Of a DNA stretch of 64,000 bases, positions 21,279-29,042 are shown one piece after another. Within the stretch, counting starts at the first letter, position 1, and each line of letters begins with the position of its first letter. The DNA comes from Halomonas sp. GFAJ-1. Its GTDB lineage: Bacteria; Pseudomonadota; Gammaproteobacteria; Pseudomonadales; Halomonadaceae. The notes below the pieces were generated by a model. That model saw only the letters and a list, made by a program, of their open reading frames with translations. It was not told the origin of the DNA and made no database searches. The stretch is taken from positions 1,364,001 through 1,428,000 of the forward strand of contig CP016490.1 of NCBI GenBank assembly GCA_002966495.1. The letters are read 5' to 3'. A program made the position numbers and the translations under genes.

Positions 21279-21761
21279 ATGCCGGTGACACTGCAGTATG
21301 TCGACCAGGCCCGTTGGGAAGCTGAAGAACAGGTGCGGATCGACTTGGTGCGCATTTACGAAGATGCCCCTCAAGAACGTATGCCTGCCCCAACGGTCAT
21401 GCCTTTCATAGAGCAGTATTTAAAAGAGCCACGTTTTTTTGCCTGCGCACATTTCAACGACCGCTTGTTAGGCGCAGTAGCCGTACAAGATGCCGCTGAC
21501 CGTGCGTGGTGGCTTTCTCAGCTGTGTGTACGAAAAACTACCCGGCGCCGAGGGGTAGGCACACGGCTAATGGCTTTATTAGGCGAGCAAGCAAAACAAG
21601 AGGGGCGGGTTTTGCGTATCGCCACCACAACGCTTCCGCTTGCTGACCGTGTTCTGCTCTCTAAAATGGGTTACCGGCCAGTGGCCAGCGAGCAGCCCCC
21701 CGAGCCAGGCGCCCCGGCCACCAGCGACTTTGTTGAGCTAGACCCACAAGGAAAAGGGTAA
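21279..21761 (+). CDS. GNAT-family protein, PanZ-like acetyl-CoA sensor
   Basis: 160-residue GNAT-fold protein. Its core (CAHFNDRLLGAVAVQD and LCVRKTTRRRGVGTRLMALL) closely resembles E. coli PanZ, which binds acetyl-CoA and promotes maturation and feedback control of aspartate decarboxylase PanD. The RRRGVG acetyl-CoA pyrophosphate loop is intact. It is longer than enterobacterial PanZ (about 127), with an N-terminal extension and a proline-rich C-terminal segment around EQPPEPGAPATS. It abuts asmA with no intergenic base, so they are probably co-transcribed. The PanZ role is inferred from sequence resemblance; another GNAT acetyltransferase function is possible. Confidence 0.72.
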   Translation: MPVTLQYVDQARWEAEEQVRIDLVRIYEDAPQERMPAPTVMPFIEQYLKEPRFFACAHFNDRLLGAVAVQDAADRAWWLSQLCVRKTTRRRGVGTRLMALLGEQAKQEGRVLRIATTTLPLADRVLLSKMGYRPVASEQPPEPGAPATSDFVELDPQGKG

Positions 21762-24095
21762 ATGAGACAGCTATTACGTATTTTGCTGGCGGCGATTGGT
21801 ATTCTCGCCATCGCCGCAGTGGCGGCTGTGGTGTATGTCACCACTTTTTTAGACCCAGAGGACTTCAAGCCCCGTTTAACCACTGTTGTGGAAGAGCAAA
21901 CGGGGCTTAACCTGTCACTTGAAGGCCCGATTAGTTGGTCATTTTACCCACGTATTGGCGTTAGCGTTGAGCGCGCGCGCGCGTGGCTGCCAGAGCAGTC
22001 GCCCGATGATGCTTCCTTTGCTGCCATTGAACGCGCAGAGGTGAGCGTTGCCTTTGCGCCATTACTAAGAGGTGAGATCGCCGTTGATGGGTTAACCCTC
22101 GACGGTATGCGGCTCAACCTTGAGCGTAATGCAGAGGGTGAGGGTAACTGGCAGCCGCTGCTTGACCGCTTAGCTGAACAAGATAACGACGCTGCTGAAA
22201 CCGTGCTGGCGCCAGCAAGTGCTGGCCCCCATGCTGATGCGGGCAACCTTTCCGTGGTACTTAATATTGCAAACGTAGAAGTAAAAGGCGCCGACATTCG
22301 CTTCCGTGACGAGCAAAGCCAAGCACTGTGGCGGGTGCAGCCCCTTAATATTTCCGGTAGCAACGTCAATCCTGTGCGCTCGTTTCCATTAAAAGCGATG
22401 TTTACCCTCACCAAACACAATCGTTTGGATGCGGAAGCGTTAGAGCGTACGCCCGAGCTAACCAGTGAGGTGAGCCTGGAAACTCGCCTGCGGTTGGCGT
22501 TAGATGAAGAGCGTTTAACCTTTGAAAATACCCAGCTAACCACACGCACTCGGCGCGCTAATGAGAGCGACCCACAGCAGCTAAGTTTAAAAGCGTCGGA
22601 AATGGTTGCCCGCATGGGCGAGCAGCAACTTACCATCAATGAAGGTGTGTTAGAGGCCGGGCTGCGTCACCCGGAAAACTGGCAGGGCAGCCTTGCGCTT
22701 TCCCTTGCCTTTGGCTTGGAGAGTAACTGGGGCGCACAAACGGCTCAGTTAAAAGATGCTCAGCTTACCGGGCCAGATGGCCTACGGGTGAGTGGTCACT
22801 TGAATGTTGAGCAGTGGCTGGAGGCGCCGCAGTATCGGGGGCAGCTGACCGCCGCGCCCTTCACTCTGAGGCCTTGGCTCTCACGGGCAGGTATTACGCT
22901 TAATACCACCAATAAAGCAGCGCTTAGTGATGTGGCGATGACCAGCCCGGTTGAAGGCAATATGCAGCAAGTTTCCCTGCCTCGCCTCTCCTTAGTAGTG
23001 GACAGCAGTACCTTCACCGGCGCCGCATCCGCAGCGCTTGACGGCACGCAGCTAAACTTCAATTTAGAAGGCGACCAACTCAACCTGGATCACTACTTGC
23101 CAGGGCGGGTGACGGCTCAGCAAGCCAGCCGTGGTTTGCTGCGTAAAGCCTTTGCCCAAACAGAGGGCGCACTGCTGCCCCAGGAGTGGCTGCGTACGCT
23201 GGACTTGGAGGGCGACCTGCGCCTTAGCCAACTCCAATTGGCTGGGCTAACGTTTGATGAGCCGCGCCTTCAGCTACGGGGTGCCGATGGCGTTCATCAG
23301 CTATCCGCATTCGAGTCGCGCTTTTATGGCGGCGAACTCAATGCCACTGGGGGGCTTGATGCCAGTGAGAGCAGGCTCCAATGGCAGTTCTCCCCCCGTA
23401 TTGTCAACGTGCAGGTTGCGCCACTCATTGAAACCTTTAGTGAGGGCGATTCGCCGCTGCGTGGGCGCTTCAACTTGGAAGGTGCGCTCACCACCCAAGG
23501 CAATACCCGCGAAGTGCTTACCAGTAACCTTAATGGCGAGCTAACCGCTAGGCTAAATGATGGCGCAATTTTAGAAACCAATATCTCCCGGGAAATGTGT
23601 GAACTTGTGGCCCAGTTAGAGGGAGAAGGCACGCTACGTGACTGGCATACCGATACACGCTTTGAGCGCTTTGATGCCACTCTGAACGTGCGCAATGGCG
23701 TAGTGGCTAGCGATGATCTGCTGATCACGTTGCCAGGTATCAATGTCCAGGGTGAAGGTGAGTTCAACCTTACGAGCATGGATTTCGTTACCCGCGCGAA
23801 TGCTCGTTTGGTCGACACTGCCGACGCCGCCTGCCAAGTGAACCCGCGTTTAGCAGACCTGCCCCTTCCCATGCTATGTGAAGGCCACATAGGGGATGAC
23901 AAAGCCCAATGGTGCCGCTTTGACCGTGACGCCTTCCAAGCTTCGGTAGTGGGCCTGCTGCGTGATGAAGCCGGTAGCCGAGTGTCCGAAGAGCTTGAAG
24001 GGCGGTTAGGCGACTCCCTAGACCGTATTGATGAGCGCCTAGGAGAAGGCGCTGGCCAGGAACTGCGAGAAGGTATTCGCCGCCTGTTCAACTAA
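21762..24095 (+). CDS. asmA: AsmA family outer-membrane biogenesis protein
   Basis: 777-residue inner-membrane-anchored periplasmic protein of the AsmA-like group, thought to help lipid or outer-membrane homeostasis. One N-terminal membrane anchor (about residues 5-28) is followed by the family signature LDPEDFKPRLTTVVEEQTGL and ISWSFYPRIGVSVERARAW. A long beta-rich repetitive domain spans the middle, and the C-terminal AsmA segment includes GELTARLNDGAI. The last 40 residues are a charged helix. The start codon directly follows the stop of the PanZ-like gene, and a strong terminator follows the gene. Confidence 0.92.
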   Translation: MRQLLRILLAAIGILAIAAVAAVVYVTTFLDPEDFKPRLTTVVEEQTGLNLSLEGPISWSFYPRIGVSVERARAWLPEQSPDDASFAAIERAEVSVAFAPLLRGEIAVDGLTLDGMRLNLERNAEGEGNWQPLLDRLAEQDNDAAETVLAPASAGPHADAGNLSVVLNIANVEVKGADIRFRDEQSQALWRVQPLNISGSNVNPVRSFPLKAMFTLTKHNRLDAEALERTPELTSEVSLETRLRLALDEERLTFENTQLTTRTRRANESDPQQLSLKASEMVARMGEQQLTINEGVLEAGLRHPENWQGSLALSLAFGLESNWGAQTAQLKDAQLTGPDGLRVSGHLNVEQWLEAPQYRGQLTAAPFTLRPWLSRAGITLNTTNKAALSDVAMTSPVEGNMQQVSLPRLSLVVDSSTFTGAASAALDGTQLNFNLEGDQLNLDHYLPGRVTAQQASRGLLRKAFAQTEGALLPQEWLRTLDLEGDLRLSQLQLAGLTFDEPRLQLRGADGVHQLSAFESRFYGGELNATGGLDASESRLQWQFSPRIVNVQVAPLIETFSEGDSPLRGRFNLEGALTTQGNTREVLTSNLNGELTARLNDGAILETNISREMCELVAQLEGEGTLRDWHTDTRFERFDATLNVRNGVVASDDLLITLPGINVQGEGEFNLTSMDFVTRANARLVDTADAACQVNPRLADLPLPMLCEGHIGDDKAQWCRFDRDAFQASVVGLLRDEAGSRVSEELEGRLGDSLDRIDERLGEGAGQELREGIRRLFN

Positions 24096-24130
24096 ACCTT
24101 CAGGCACCGTCTGAAGATGCAATAGATGCT

Positions 24131-24162
24131 GCGCCGGCCCTAATCATGCCGGCGCTTTTTTT
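24131..24162 (+). terminator. Rho-independent terminator after asmA
   Basis: GCGCCGGC (24131-24138) pairs with GCCGGCGC (24148-24155), followed by seven T residues. It closes the panZ-like/asmA transcript before mutY. Confidence 0.92.
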
Positions 24163-24188
24163 CGTAGTTATCGTCCCAAGGAATTCGT

Positions 24189-25286
24189 ATGGCTGATATT
24201 CCGACGCCGTGCATAGAGGCGGAAGCGTTCCAACGCCGCTTGCTCAACTGGTTCGATCAGCATGGCCGTCATGACTTACCGTGGCAGACGCCGCGCAGTG
24301 CCTACCGGGTGTGGGTATCAGAAATTATGCTGCAACAAACCCAAGTTGCCACGGTAATACCCTACTTTGAACGGTTTATGGCGCGCTTTCCTACCTTAGA
24401 GGCGCTAGCGAAGGCGCCCCAAGATGAGGTACTGCACCTGTGGACGGGGCTTGGCTATTACGCCCGTGCCCGCAACCTGCATAAAGCAGCCCAAGTCGCG
24501 CTACACGAGCATAGCGGCGCGCTACCCACTGAAAGTGTTGAGGCGCTGATGGCGTTGCCTGGCATCGGCCGTTCTACCGCTGGCGCCATCATTGCCCAAA
24601 GTACTGGCCAACGAGCGGTGATTTTAGATGGCAACGTCAAACGCTCGCTCACTCGCCTGCACGCTATTGCCGGATGGCCAGGTAAGCCCGCGGTTGAGCG
24701 CGAACTTTGGGCCCTTGCCGAGTACTACACGCCCAAGACACGCCTAGCTGACTTTACTCAAGCAATGATGGATTTCGGCGCAACGCTGTGTAAGCGTAGT
24801 AAGCCGGACTGCCCGCTTTGCCCGTTTAACGATGTATGCCGTGCCTATGCCCAAGGCGAGCCGCAGCGATTTCCTGAATCCAAGCCTAAAAAAGCCCTGC
24901 CTCAGCGTGAAACCATCATGTTAATGCTGAGCGACAGAGAAGGGCGGGTGTGGCTAGCACAACGGCCGCCTAGCGGCCTGTGGGGCGGCTTATGGAGCCT
25001 ACCTCAATTTGAGACACACGCTGCGCTGAACGACTGGTTAGAAGACCATGTGGTAGCCCCTGAGCGCCATGCAGCGCTGCCGAGCTTCACTCATACGTTT
25101 AGTCATTTCCGTCTCGTTATTACGCCACAGCCGGTCAGTTGCGATAGGCTAGGCGGTATTCGTGAAGACGGCGTATGGTATGACGTCAATCACCCACCTT
25201 CGCTAGGTTTAGCCGCACCGGTAAAAGCGCTGCTAAGCCAGCGGGTGCCGTTTGCCCTAGACCCAACGCCGGGGCCATCGCGCTAA
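24189..25286 (+). CDS. mutY: A/G-specific adenine DNA glycosylase MutY
   Basis: Removes adenine mispaired with 8-oxoguanine in base excision repair; the product has 365 residues. Motifs seen: catalytic Glu in WVSEIMLQQTQV, the helix-hairpin-helix LPGIGRSTAGAI, catalytic Asp in ILDGNVKR, and the [4Fe-4S] ligands spaced C-x6-C-x2-C-x5-C (CKRSKPDCPLCPFNDVC). The C-terminal NUDIX-like domain that recognises 8-oxoG starts near residue 235 (LWGGLWSLPQFE). AAGGAA lies 6 bp before the ATG. The mutY-yggX order is conserved in gammaproteobacteria, and yggX follows after 65 bp. Confidence 0.97.
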   Translation: MADIPTPCIEAEAFQRRLLNWFDQHGRHDLPWQTPRSAYRVWVSEIMLQQTQVATVIPYFERFMARFPTLEALAKAPQDEVLHLWTGLGYYARARNLHKAAQVALHEHSGALPTESVEALMALPGIGRSTAGAIIAQSTGQRAVILDGNVKRSLTRLHAIAGWPGKPAVERELWALAEYYTPKTRLADFTQAMMDFGATLCKRSKPDCPLCPFNDVCRAYAQGEPQRFPESKPKKALPQRETIMLMLSDREGRVWLAQRPPSGLWGGLWSLPQFETHAALNDWLEDHVVAPERHAALPSFTHTFSHFRLVITPQPVSCDRLGGIREDGVWYDVNHPPSLGLAAPVKALLSQRVPFALDPTPGPSR

Positions 25287-25351
25287 CGCTACGTGCCTTT
25301 ACGCGTTGTACACGGCCATTATTTCCTTAACACCATAAGTAGGAGCACCTC

Positions 25352-25627
25352 ATGAGCCAGATGGTTTTCTGCCGCAAGTACCAAAAAGAGCTGCCCGCGC
25401 TCCCATTTCCACCGCTACCAGGTAAGCAGGGCCAAGAGATCCAGGCCACGGTTTCCAAACAAGCGTGGGAAGAGTGGCAGGCGCTACAGACGCGCCTAAT
25501 CAATGAAAAGCACTTAAATATGTTGGAACCCGAGGCGCGCGCCTACCTGATGGACCAAATGCAGCGCTACCTGGATAACGAAACAACCGACCAAGCAGAA
25601 GGCTACGTGCCACCCACGCAAGCCTGA
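25352..25627 (+). CDS. yggX: YggX family Fe(II)-trafficking / oxidative damage protection protein
   Basis: 91-residue cytosolic protein of the YggX family, implicated in protecting iron-sulfur clusters from superoxide. The near-N-terminal conserved cysteine is Cys7 (MSQMVFCRKY), followed by LPALPFPPLPG and WQALQTRLINEKHLNM, all family hallmarks. TAGGAGCACCTC precedes the ATG. It follows mutY in the order common across gammaproteobacteria, so the pair is likely one oxidative-damage operon, closed by the terminator downstream. Confidence 0.95.
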   Translation: MSQMVFCRKYQKELPALPFPPLPGKQGQEIQATVSKQAWEEWQALQTRLINEKHLNMLEPEARAYLMDQMQRYLDNETTDQAEGYVPPTQA

Positions 25628-25669
25628 TGCAATAAGTACTATGCGACTTCGCTGCTAACAAAAAGCTCT

Positions 25670-25700
25670 AAAAGCCACGAATGGCGTGGCTTTTATTCTT
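25670..25700 (+). terminator. Rho-independent terminator after yggX
   Basis: AAAAGCCACG pairs with CGTGGCTTTT (25685-25694) around a 5-nt loop, followed by a T-rich stretch. Confidence 0.88.
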
Positions 25701-25761
25701 TTATCACCAGAAATAAGACTGCCCTAACCGTGTGACTAGAAAGAAAGTTTCACAAAGGTGT

Positions 25762-25790
25762 TGACGAAAAGCGGCGTTTTTAGTTTAATA
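25762..25790 (+). promoter_or_regulatory. Sigma70 promoter of the tRNA-Phe/Gln/Thr operon
   Basis: -35 TTGACG (25762-25767), 17-bp spacer, -10 TTTAAT (25785-25790). The -10 ends 15 bp before the first tRNA. Confidence 0.75.
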
Positions 25791-25805
25791 CGCACCGTTG
25801 GCAGC

Positions 25806-25881
25806 GGCCAGATAGCTCAGTTGGTAGAGCAGGGGATTGAAAATCCCCGTGTCGGCGGTTCGATTCCGTCTCTGGCCACCA
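25806..25881 (+). tRNA. tRNA-Phe (GAA)
   Basis: 76 nt with encoded CCA. Acceptor stem GGCCAGA/TCTGGCC, anticodon arm GGGGA-TTGAAAA-TCCCC with anticodon GAA, and T arm with GTTCGATTC. First gene of a three-tRNA cluster. Confidence 0.97.
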
Positions 25882-25886
25882 AATGT

Positions 25887-25961
25887 TGGGGTATCGCCAA
25901 GTGGTAAGGCACCGGTTTTTGGTATCGGCATTCCCAGGTTCGAATCCTGGTACCCCAGCCA
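25887..25961 (+). tRNA. tRNA-Gln (TTG)
   Basis: 75 nt with encoded CCA. Acceptor stem TGGGGTA/TACCCCA, with U at position 1 as usual for tRNA-Gln. Anticodon stem CCGGT/ATCGG, loop TTTTGGT, anticodon TTG. It starts 5 bp after tRNA-Phe. It is one of the tRNAs whose wobble uridine is a target of SelU/MnmH. Confidence 0.96.
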
Positions 25962-26033
25962 TTGCTAACAAAATTTCTTGTTGACTGACTAGCTTAAACG
26001 TAAACCAGTCAAATTCTCAAGAAAACGTGAAGC

Positions 26034-26091
<58 letters not shown>

Positions 26092-26109
<18 letters not shown>

Positions 26110-26183
26110 CTTAAAGTGGTTATAAAGCAAAGCGTTAGAGATAATGATCAAGCCGCCTTAATAGGGCGGCTTTTTCGTATGTG
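26092..26183 (+). repeat. 92-bp direct repeat, left copy (attL-like, in tRNA-Thr 3' end)
   Basis: Runs from the T-arm 3' side of tRNA-Thr (CTCCTGGTGTCGGCACCA) through the terminator to GTATGTG. The copy at 28210-28301 is the same with two mismatches (T26096 versus C28214, and one G versus A in the CACTTAAAGTGGTTA region). Weaker similarity extends about 20 nt further upstream of the second copy. Confidence 0.93.
26151..26175 (+). terminator. Terminator of the tRNA operon (left repeat copy)
   Basis: AGCCGCC (26151-26157) pairs with GGCGGCT and is followed by TTTTT. It lies inside the direct repeat, and an identical copy is at about 28269-28293. Confidence 0.9.
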
Positions 26184-26513
26184 CGAAATACGCTTCTACT
26201 GTTCGTGTACTCTGTATCCCCTTGTTTCCCCATTGCTAGGCCTCTTCCACGCCAAGAGGCGACTCCTGCTTATATTCCCTCGAACGAGACTGCGCGCGCC
26301 TCTATACGCCGCTGGCAAGTGTGTTATCGTCTAAGCCAACTACGGGCCTAATTGGGCATTCTCAAATAAAAAACGATGCGGCTAAATAAGCCCCGATATA
26401 GAGAGGGCACGCAGCACGTTGAAGAAAACGGGAACGGATACCGACTAGCCCAAAGGGTTGTGGATAGATGGTTCCAGGGAGGAAGGGATTGTGGATAAAA
26501 GGGAGCAGGGATA
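26184..26513 (+). other. Non-coding head of the island
   Basis: 330 bp with no credible ORF or recognised RNA family. The first half is mixed composition (an inverted pair AGGCCTCTT/AAGAGGC around 26242-26265). The second half is purine-rich on the plus strand and carries two DnaA-box-like sites just upstream of the first island gene. It could hold the cassette promoter or a structured RNA; neither is demonstrated. Confidence 0.5.
26459..26498 (+). promoter_or_regulatory. Pair of DnaA-box-like 9-mers
   Basis: TGTGGATAA at 26490-26498 is the exact reverse complement of the consensus DnaA box TTATCCACA. TGTGGATAG at 26459-26467 differs by one base. Same orientation, 31 bp apart (about three helical turns), ending 15 bp before the first cassette gene. 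Binding is inference. Confidence 0.45.
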
Positions 26514-26657
26514 ATGGGTGCTGAAGATGCAATGAAGGAAATCTTTTATACGGTAATTAAAATGGTTATCCCACTTACTGGGATAGCCATTTTTTATATC
26601 TGGTTGGAAAGTAAGCTTTTAAAAAAATGGAAAAATAAACGCAGGGGGCGCAAGTGA
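26514..26657 (+). CDS. Small membrane protein, first gene of the island cassette (47 aa)
   Basis: 47-residue ORF too short for many gene callers. ATG at 26514 preceded by GGGAGCAGGGATA. It has one predicted transmembrane helix (about residues 13-31: TVIKMVIPLTGIAIFYIW) and a strongly basic tail (SKLLKKWKNKRRGRK), implying N-out/C-in orientation by the positive-inside rule. Its TGA overlaps the next ATG (TGATG), so the two are translationally coupled, the main argument that it is real. No family recognised. Size and layout resemble small membrane partners in multi-gene membrane complexes, but no function can be stated. Confidence 0.62.
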   Translation: MGAEDAMKEIFYTVIKMVIPLTGIAIFYIWLESKLLKKWKNKRRGRK

Positions 26658-26968
26658 TGGAAGGGTTTGATCGGGGATTTGCAAGCATACTACGTGAGCT
26701 TGAGGCTGGATTACAGCAAGCCATATATTATGCGATTTTTATTGATCTGGTTTTGTTATTGGCGCTTGGTGTTTTTATATGGTGCTGTTGTGTATATGTG
26801 ATCAATTACAAATTTTTTGTAGAAGAAGATATAATAGTAAAGAGAGCCGAAAAGCAGTATTTTTCTGCTAGAGCTGAAAGGGAAAGGCTTGAGGCTAAGC
26901 GGTTGAAATTGGAACTGGGACTTGCAGATGATTTAAACAAGATGCAGAGGGGGTTGTATGGTGAGTGA
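26657..26968 (+). CDS. Membrane-anchored coiled-coil protein, second gene of the island cassette
   Basis: 103 residues if started at the ATG 26657 that overlaps the upstream TGA; a GTG one codon earlier is possible. A short amphipathic N-terminus (MEGFDRGFASILRELEAGL) is followed by one transmembrane helix with a cysteine cluster (FIWCCCVYVI, within about residues 22-48). A charged helix of about 50 residues rich in Glu, Lys and Arg (RAEKQYFSARAERERLEAKR) follows, likely a cytoplasmic coiled coil. It overlaps the third gene by 11 bp. No recognised family. Topology suggests a membrane scaffold or sensor paired with the larger downstream protein. Confidence 0.72.
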   Translation: MEGFDRGFASILRELEAGLQQAIYYAIFIDLVLLLALGVFIWCCCVYVINYKFFVEEDIIVKRAEKQYFSARAERERLEAKRLKLELGLADDLNKMQRGLYGE

Positions 26969-28082
26969 AAAAAGCCTTACTAATGTTCTTGAATGGTGTG
27001 TCAGGTCTTTAACGCCAGGAGGAGTTTTTTTTAAAACCGAAAAGAATGAAGAGGTTAGCTTAAAGAGCTGTTTGGAATTGATGCTTAAAAATTTAAATTA
27101 CCTGAATGAAAATGATGGTTACGAAGATTGGGAGTGGCTTAAGAGTAGTTTCAAGGACAAAATTGAGCTTAGTGTTTCAAATAACATGGATCAACAGTAT
27201 GCAAATTGGGAGGAGGTCTTAGACTTTTGTTTGATTTTTGTTTTTGAAATACATTACATAACTGGTAATGATGAACTAGAGTCTTTGTTAGACAAGCTTT
27301 TGAGTGCCAGAGAATACTATTTAAAGAATTGCAAAAATAAAAAGTCGGTTGACTATTTTGATAAGTATAATAGTGGTGTAAGAAAAAGTTTAGATCTTTA
27401 TAGAAAGGCTCAAGCATCGGAGTCAATAATTAATAATGAAATAAGCAAGAGATTAAAAGAGCATAAAGATAAAGAGGAAGAGTTAAGTTATCATCTTGAT
27501 TATTTGAAGAAAAACTTGTCAGCGCTGAAAGGGGAAGCTAGCTTTTTATCCTCGTCAAAAGTATTTAATAAGATGGAGGGTAATGCTAGGGCTAAAGAAA
27601 ATAAAGCATTATGGGCTTCTTTTGCTTTTGCCATGATAACTATTTCTTATCTTTTATTGATTGCAATTTATTTGATTGATAATGATAGCTTCTCCTTTTC
27701 ATTAACCGCTGATAGTGCTCCGGGTAGGTTAATGTTTTGGGAGGAGGTTAGGCTGTTAGATATTAAGCTGCTTATGATTTCATCGACCTTTGTTTTTTTG
27801 GGAATCTATTTTTTTAGAGTTTTTTTGTCTATCTATCAAGAAAATAATAAATGGCTTAAGGAGCTGGAGTTGAAGTCGGCAATGTCGTTTTATATAGAGG
27901 GGCATGCTAAGTTTGTTAAAGAGTATGGAGGTGACTGTGATAGCAGTATAAGTAAATACGAGGATTTTATTTTTGAAAGTAGGAGTGTTGATTACTCTGA
28001 TGTTAATAGCCCTAGACCGACTGATACGCTGAAAGATGTAGGCCAAGTGGCTGAAAAATTGGTGAAAGCAGGTAGGGGATAA
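26958..28082 (+). CDS. Two-transmembrane coiled-coil protein of unknown function, third gene of the island cassette
   Basis: 374 residues, AT-rich. Seen in order: an all-helical acidic N-terminal region (1-150; WEWLKSSFKDK, WEEVLDFCLIF), a coiled coil (about 155-195; KRLKEHKDKEEELSYHLDYL), transmembrane helix 1 (about 217-240), an acidic extracytoplasmic loop of about 28 residues, transmembrane helix 2 (about 268-291), then a cytoplasmic tail starting YQENNKWLKELELKSAMSFY. This coiled coil-TM-TM-helix layout vaguely recalls DUF6161-type membrane proteins, but I cannot assign it. The ATG lies inside the previous gene (11-bp overlap), with AGAGGGGG as ribosome binding site. No enzymatic motif (no Walker A, nuclease, TIR or protease signature) was found. 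Confidence 0.8.
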   Translation: MVSEKSLTNVLEWCVRSLTPGGVFFKTEKNEEVSLKSCLELMLKNLNYLNENDGYEDWEWLKSSFKDKIELSVSNNMDQQYANWEEVLDFCLIFVFEIHYITGNDELESLLDKLLSAREYYLKNCKNKKSVDYFDKYNSGVRKSLDLYRKAQASESIINNEISKRLKEHKDKEEELSYHLDYLKKNLSALKGEASFLSSSKVFNKMEGNARAKENKALWASFAFAMITISYLLLIAIYLIDNDSFSFSLTADSAPGRLMFWEEVRLLDIKLLMISSTFVFLGIYFFRVFLSIYQENNKWLKELELKSAMSFYIEGHAKFVKEYGGDCDSSISKYEDFIFESRSVDYSDVNSPRPTDTLKDVGQVAEKLVKAGRG

Positions 28083-28209
28083 AAGTGTCCACACAAATAT
28101 GCTTTAGTGTGCTAAAACGACTGTTAAAGGCTGTGTAAGTGTTTGATTTTTATTTTTAAGATGCTGCTGTGAGTAAGCAGGTGAGGTTTTTGCAGTCAGT
28201 AAGCCTCGG

Positions 28210-28301
28210 CTCCCGGTGTCGGCACCACTTAAAGTGATTATAAAGCAAAGCGTTAGAGATAATGATCAAGCCGCCTTAATAGGGCGGCTTTTTCGTATGT
28301 G
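28210..28301 (+). repeat. 92-bp direct repeat, right copy (att-like remnant of tRNA-Thr 3' end)
   Basis: Matches 26092-26183 with two mismatches, including the tRNA 3' end with CCA and the full terminator. Upstream, about 20 nt keep degraded similarity to the tRNA-Thr anticodon and variable region (CAGTCAGTAAGCCTCGGCTC). It is not a functional tRNA gene. Confidence 0.93.
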
Positions 28302-28302
28302 T

Positions 28303-28487
28303 CTACAGCGTAGACACTGCCGAAAGATTTAGTCTGGCGGCTTCTTCCAGGCAATCCGGTGCAATGTGGACATATCGCCTGCCCATGGTGATCGACTAAT
28401 TCCTTAGTATCTGCTGAAGTACCAGCATGTTGCCATGCTCATTTGTGGTAAGAGGCGCACGTGAACAAGCCCTGGGCGGAGCGATGA
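28303..28487 (-). pseudogene. Decayed C-terminus of a tyrosine recombinase (phage-type integrase)
   Basis: The minus strand reads NEHGNMLVLQQIL, an in-frame TAG, then SITMGRRYVHIAPDCLEEAA and RLNLSAVSTL before its stop at 28303-28305. This matches the C-terminal block of phage-type integrases (NGG-N-LVLQ-ILGH, then SI-M--RYAHLAPDHL); the nucleophile tyrosine is in RRYVHIAPD. The amber codon replaces the conserved His of the LGH motif. Further upstream (to about 28487) a second frame reads GLFTCASY, resembling the HTFASH segment, so a frameshift is also present. The rest of the gene is gone. Its stop lies 2 bp from the right repeat, the usual position of an integrase next to its att site. Confidence 0.8.
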
Positions 28488-28490
28488 AGT

Positions 28491-29042
28491 GGTGAATAGA
28501 GCTATTACTAGCTATGTTTTTGAGTGTTTTGAAATGGATAACTACAGGTCATTAATCCAAGCAGCTGAGCATGACAGTCAGCCAGAATTAGTGCGCGTGA
28601 GTAAGTGAAACCTTCAGGGGTTATGGCAGTCAGGCTAGCCGAACATCTTGAGGAAACCACTGAGCCGTTTTTACAGCGTTAAGAAAACAGTGTTTTGAAT
28701 GCTAAAGGCTTAGACTAATCTGCTAGCTTTATAACGCTGTACGCTGTTTTGGATGACGAATATTTGACCAGTGCCTCGGTGTTTAGTGTTGGGGTTTTTC
28801 ATGATTAAAAATTTTTTATAATCATTATTTTTTCTTAATAAATTATGTTGATGATAAAAAGTGCTTAGTATTAAAATTCCCGTTAAGGCAGTTTGTATGT
28901 TATTTTTAATAATGTAAATCATCCCTTGCTGTTTTAGCTATGTTTGACTATATTTTCTGATCGTTATTTTAATTTATGTTTTATGTTCGTGGATATATTT
29001 ATTTGATGTATGGTTTTTGTCTAAATACAAGGAAGTGTAGAA
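28491..29042. other. AT-rich intergenic region between integrase remnant and regulator gene
   Basis: 552 bp. Two short open frames (28489-28608, 39 codons from GTG; 28623-28682, 19 codons, reading MAVRLAEHLEETTEPFLQR) look like eroded coding sequence but match nothing I recognise. From 28790 on the sequence is very AT-rich and should contain the promoter of the Crp/Fnr-family gene. No third copy of the att repeat was seen. Confidence 0.5.

Noticed and set aside
21944..24091. Long minus-strand frames (231 and 255 codons) inside asmA
   Set aside because: Serine- and arginine-rich composition typical of antisense shadows of GC-rich coding DNA; AsmA is clearly the real gene.
26514..28082. Retron, toxin-antitoxin or CBASS identity for the island cassette
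   Set aside because: No reverse transcriptase, nucleotidyltransferase, nuclease or antitoxin motif was seen in the three proteins.
28489..28682. Two short frames (39 and 19 codons) after the integrase remnant
   Set aside because: Different frames, no recognised family, no coupling to neighbours; at most eroded coding sequence.
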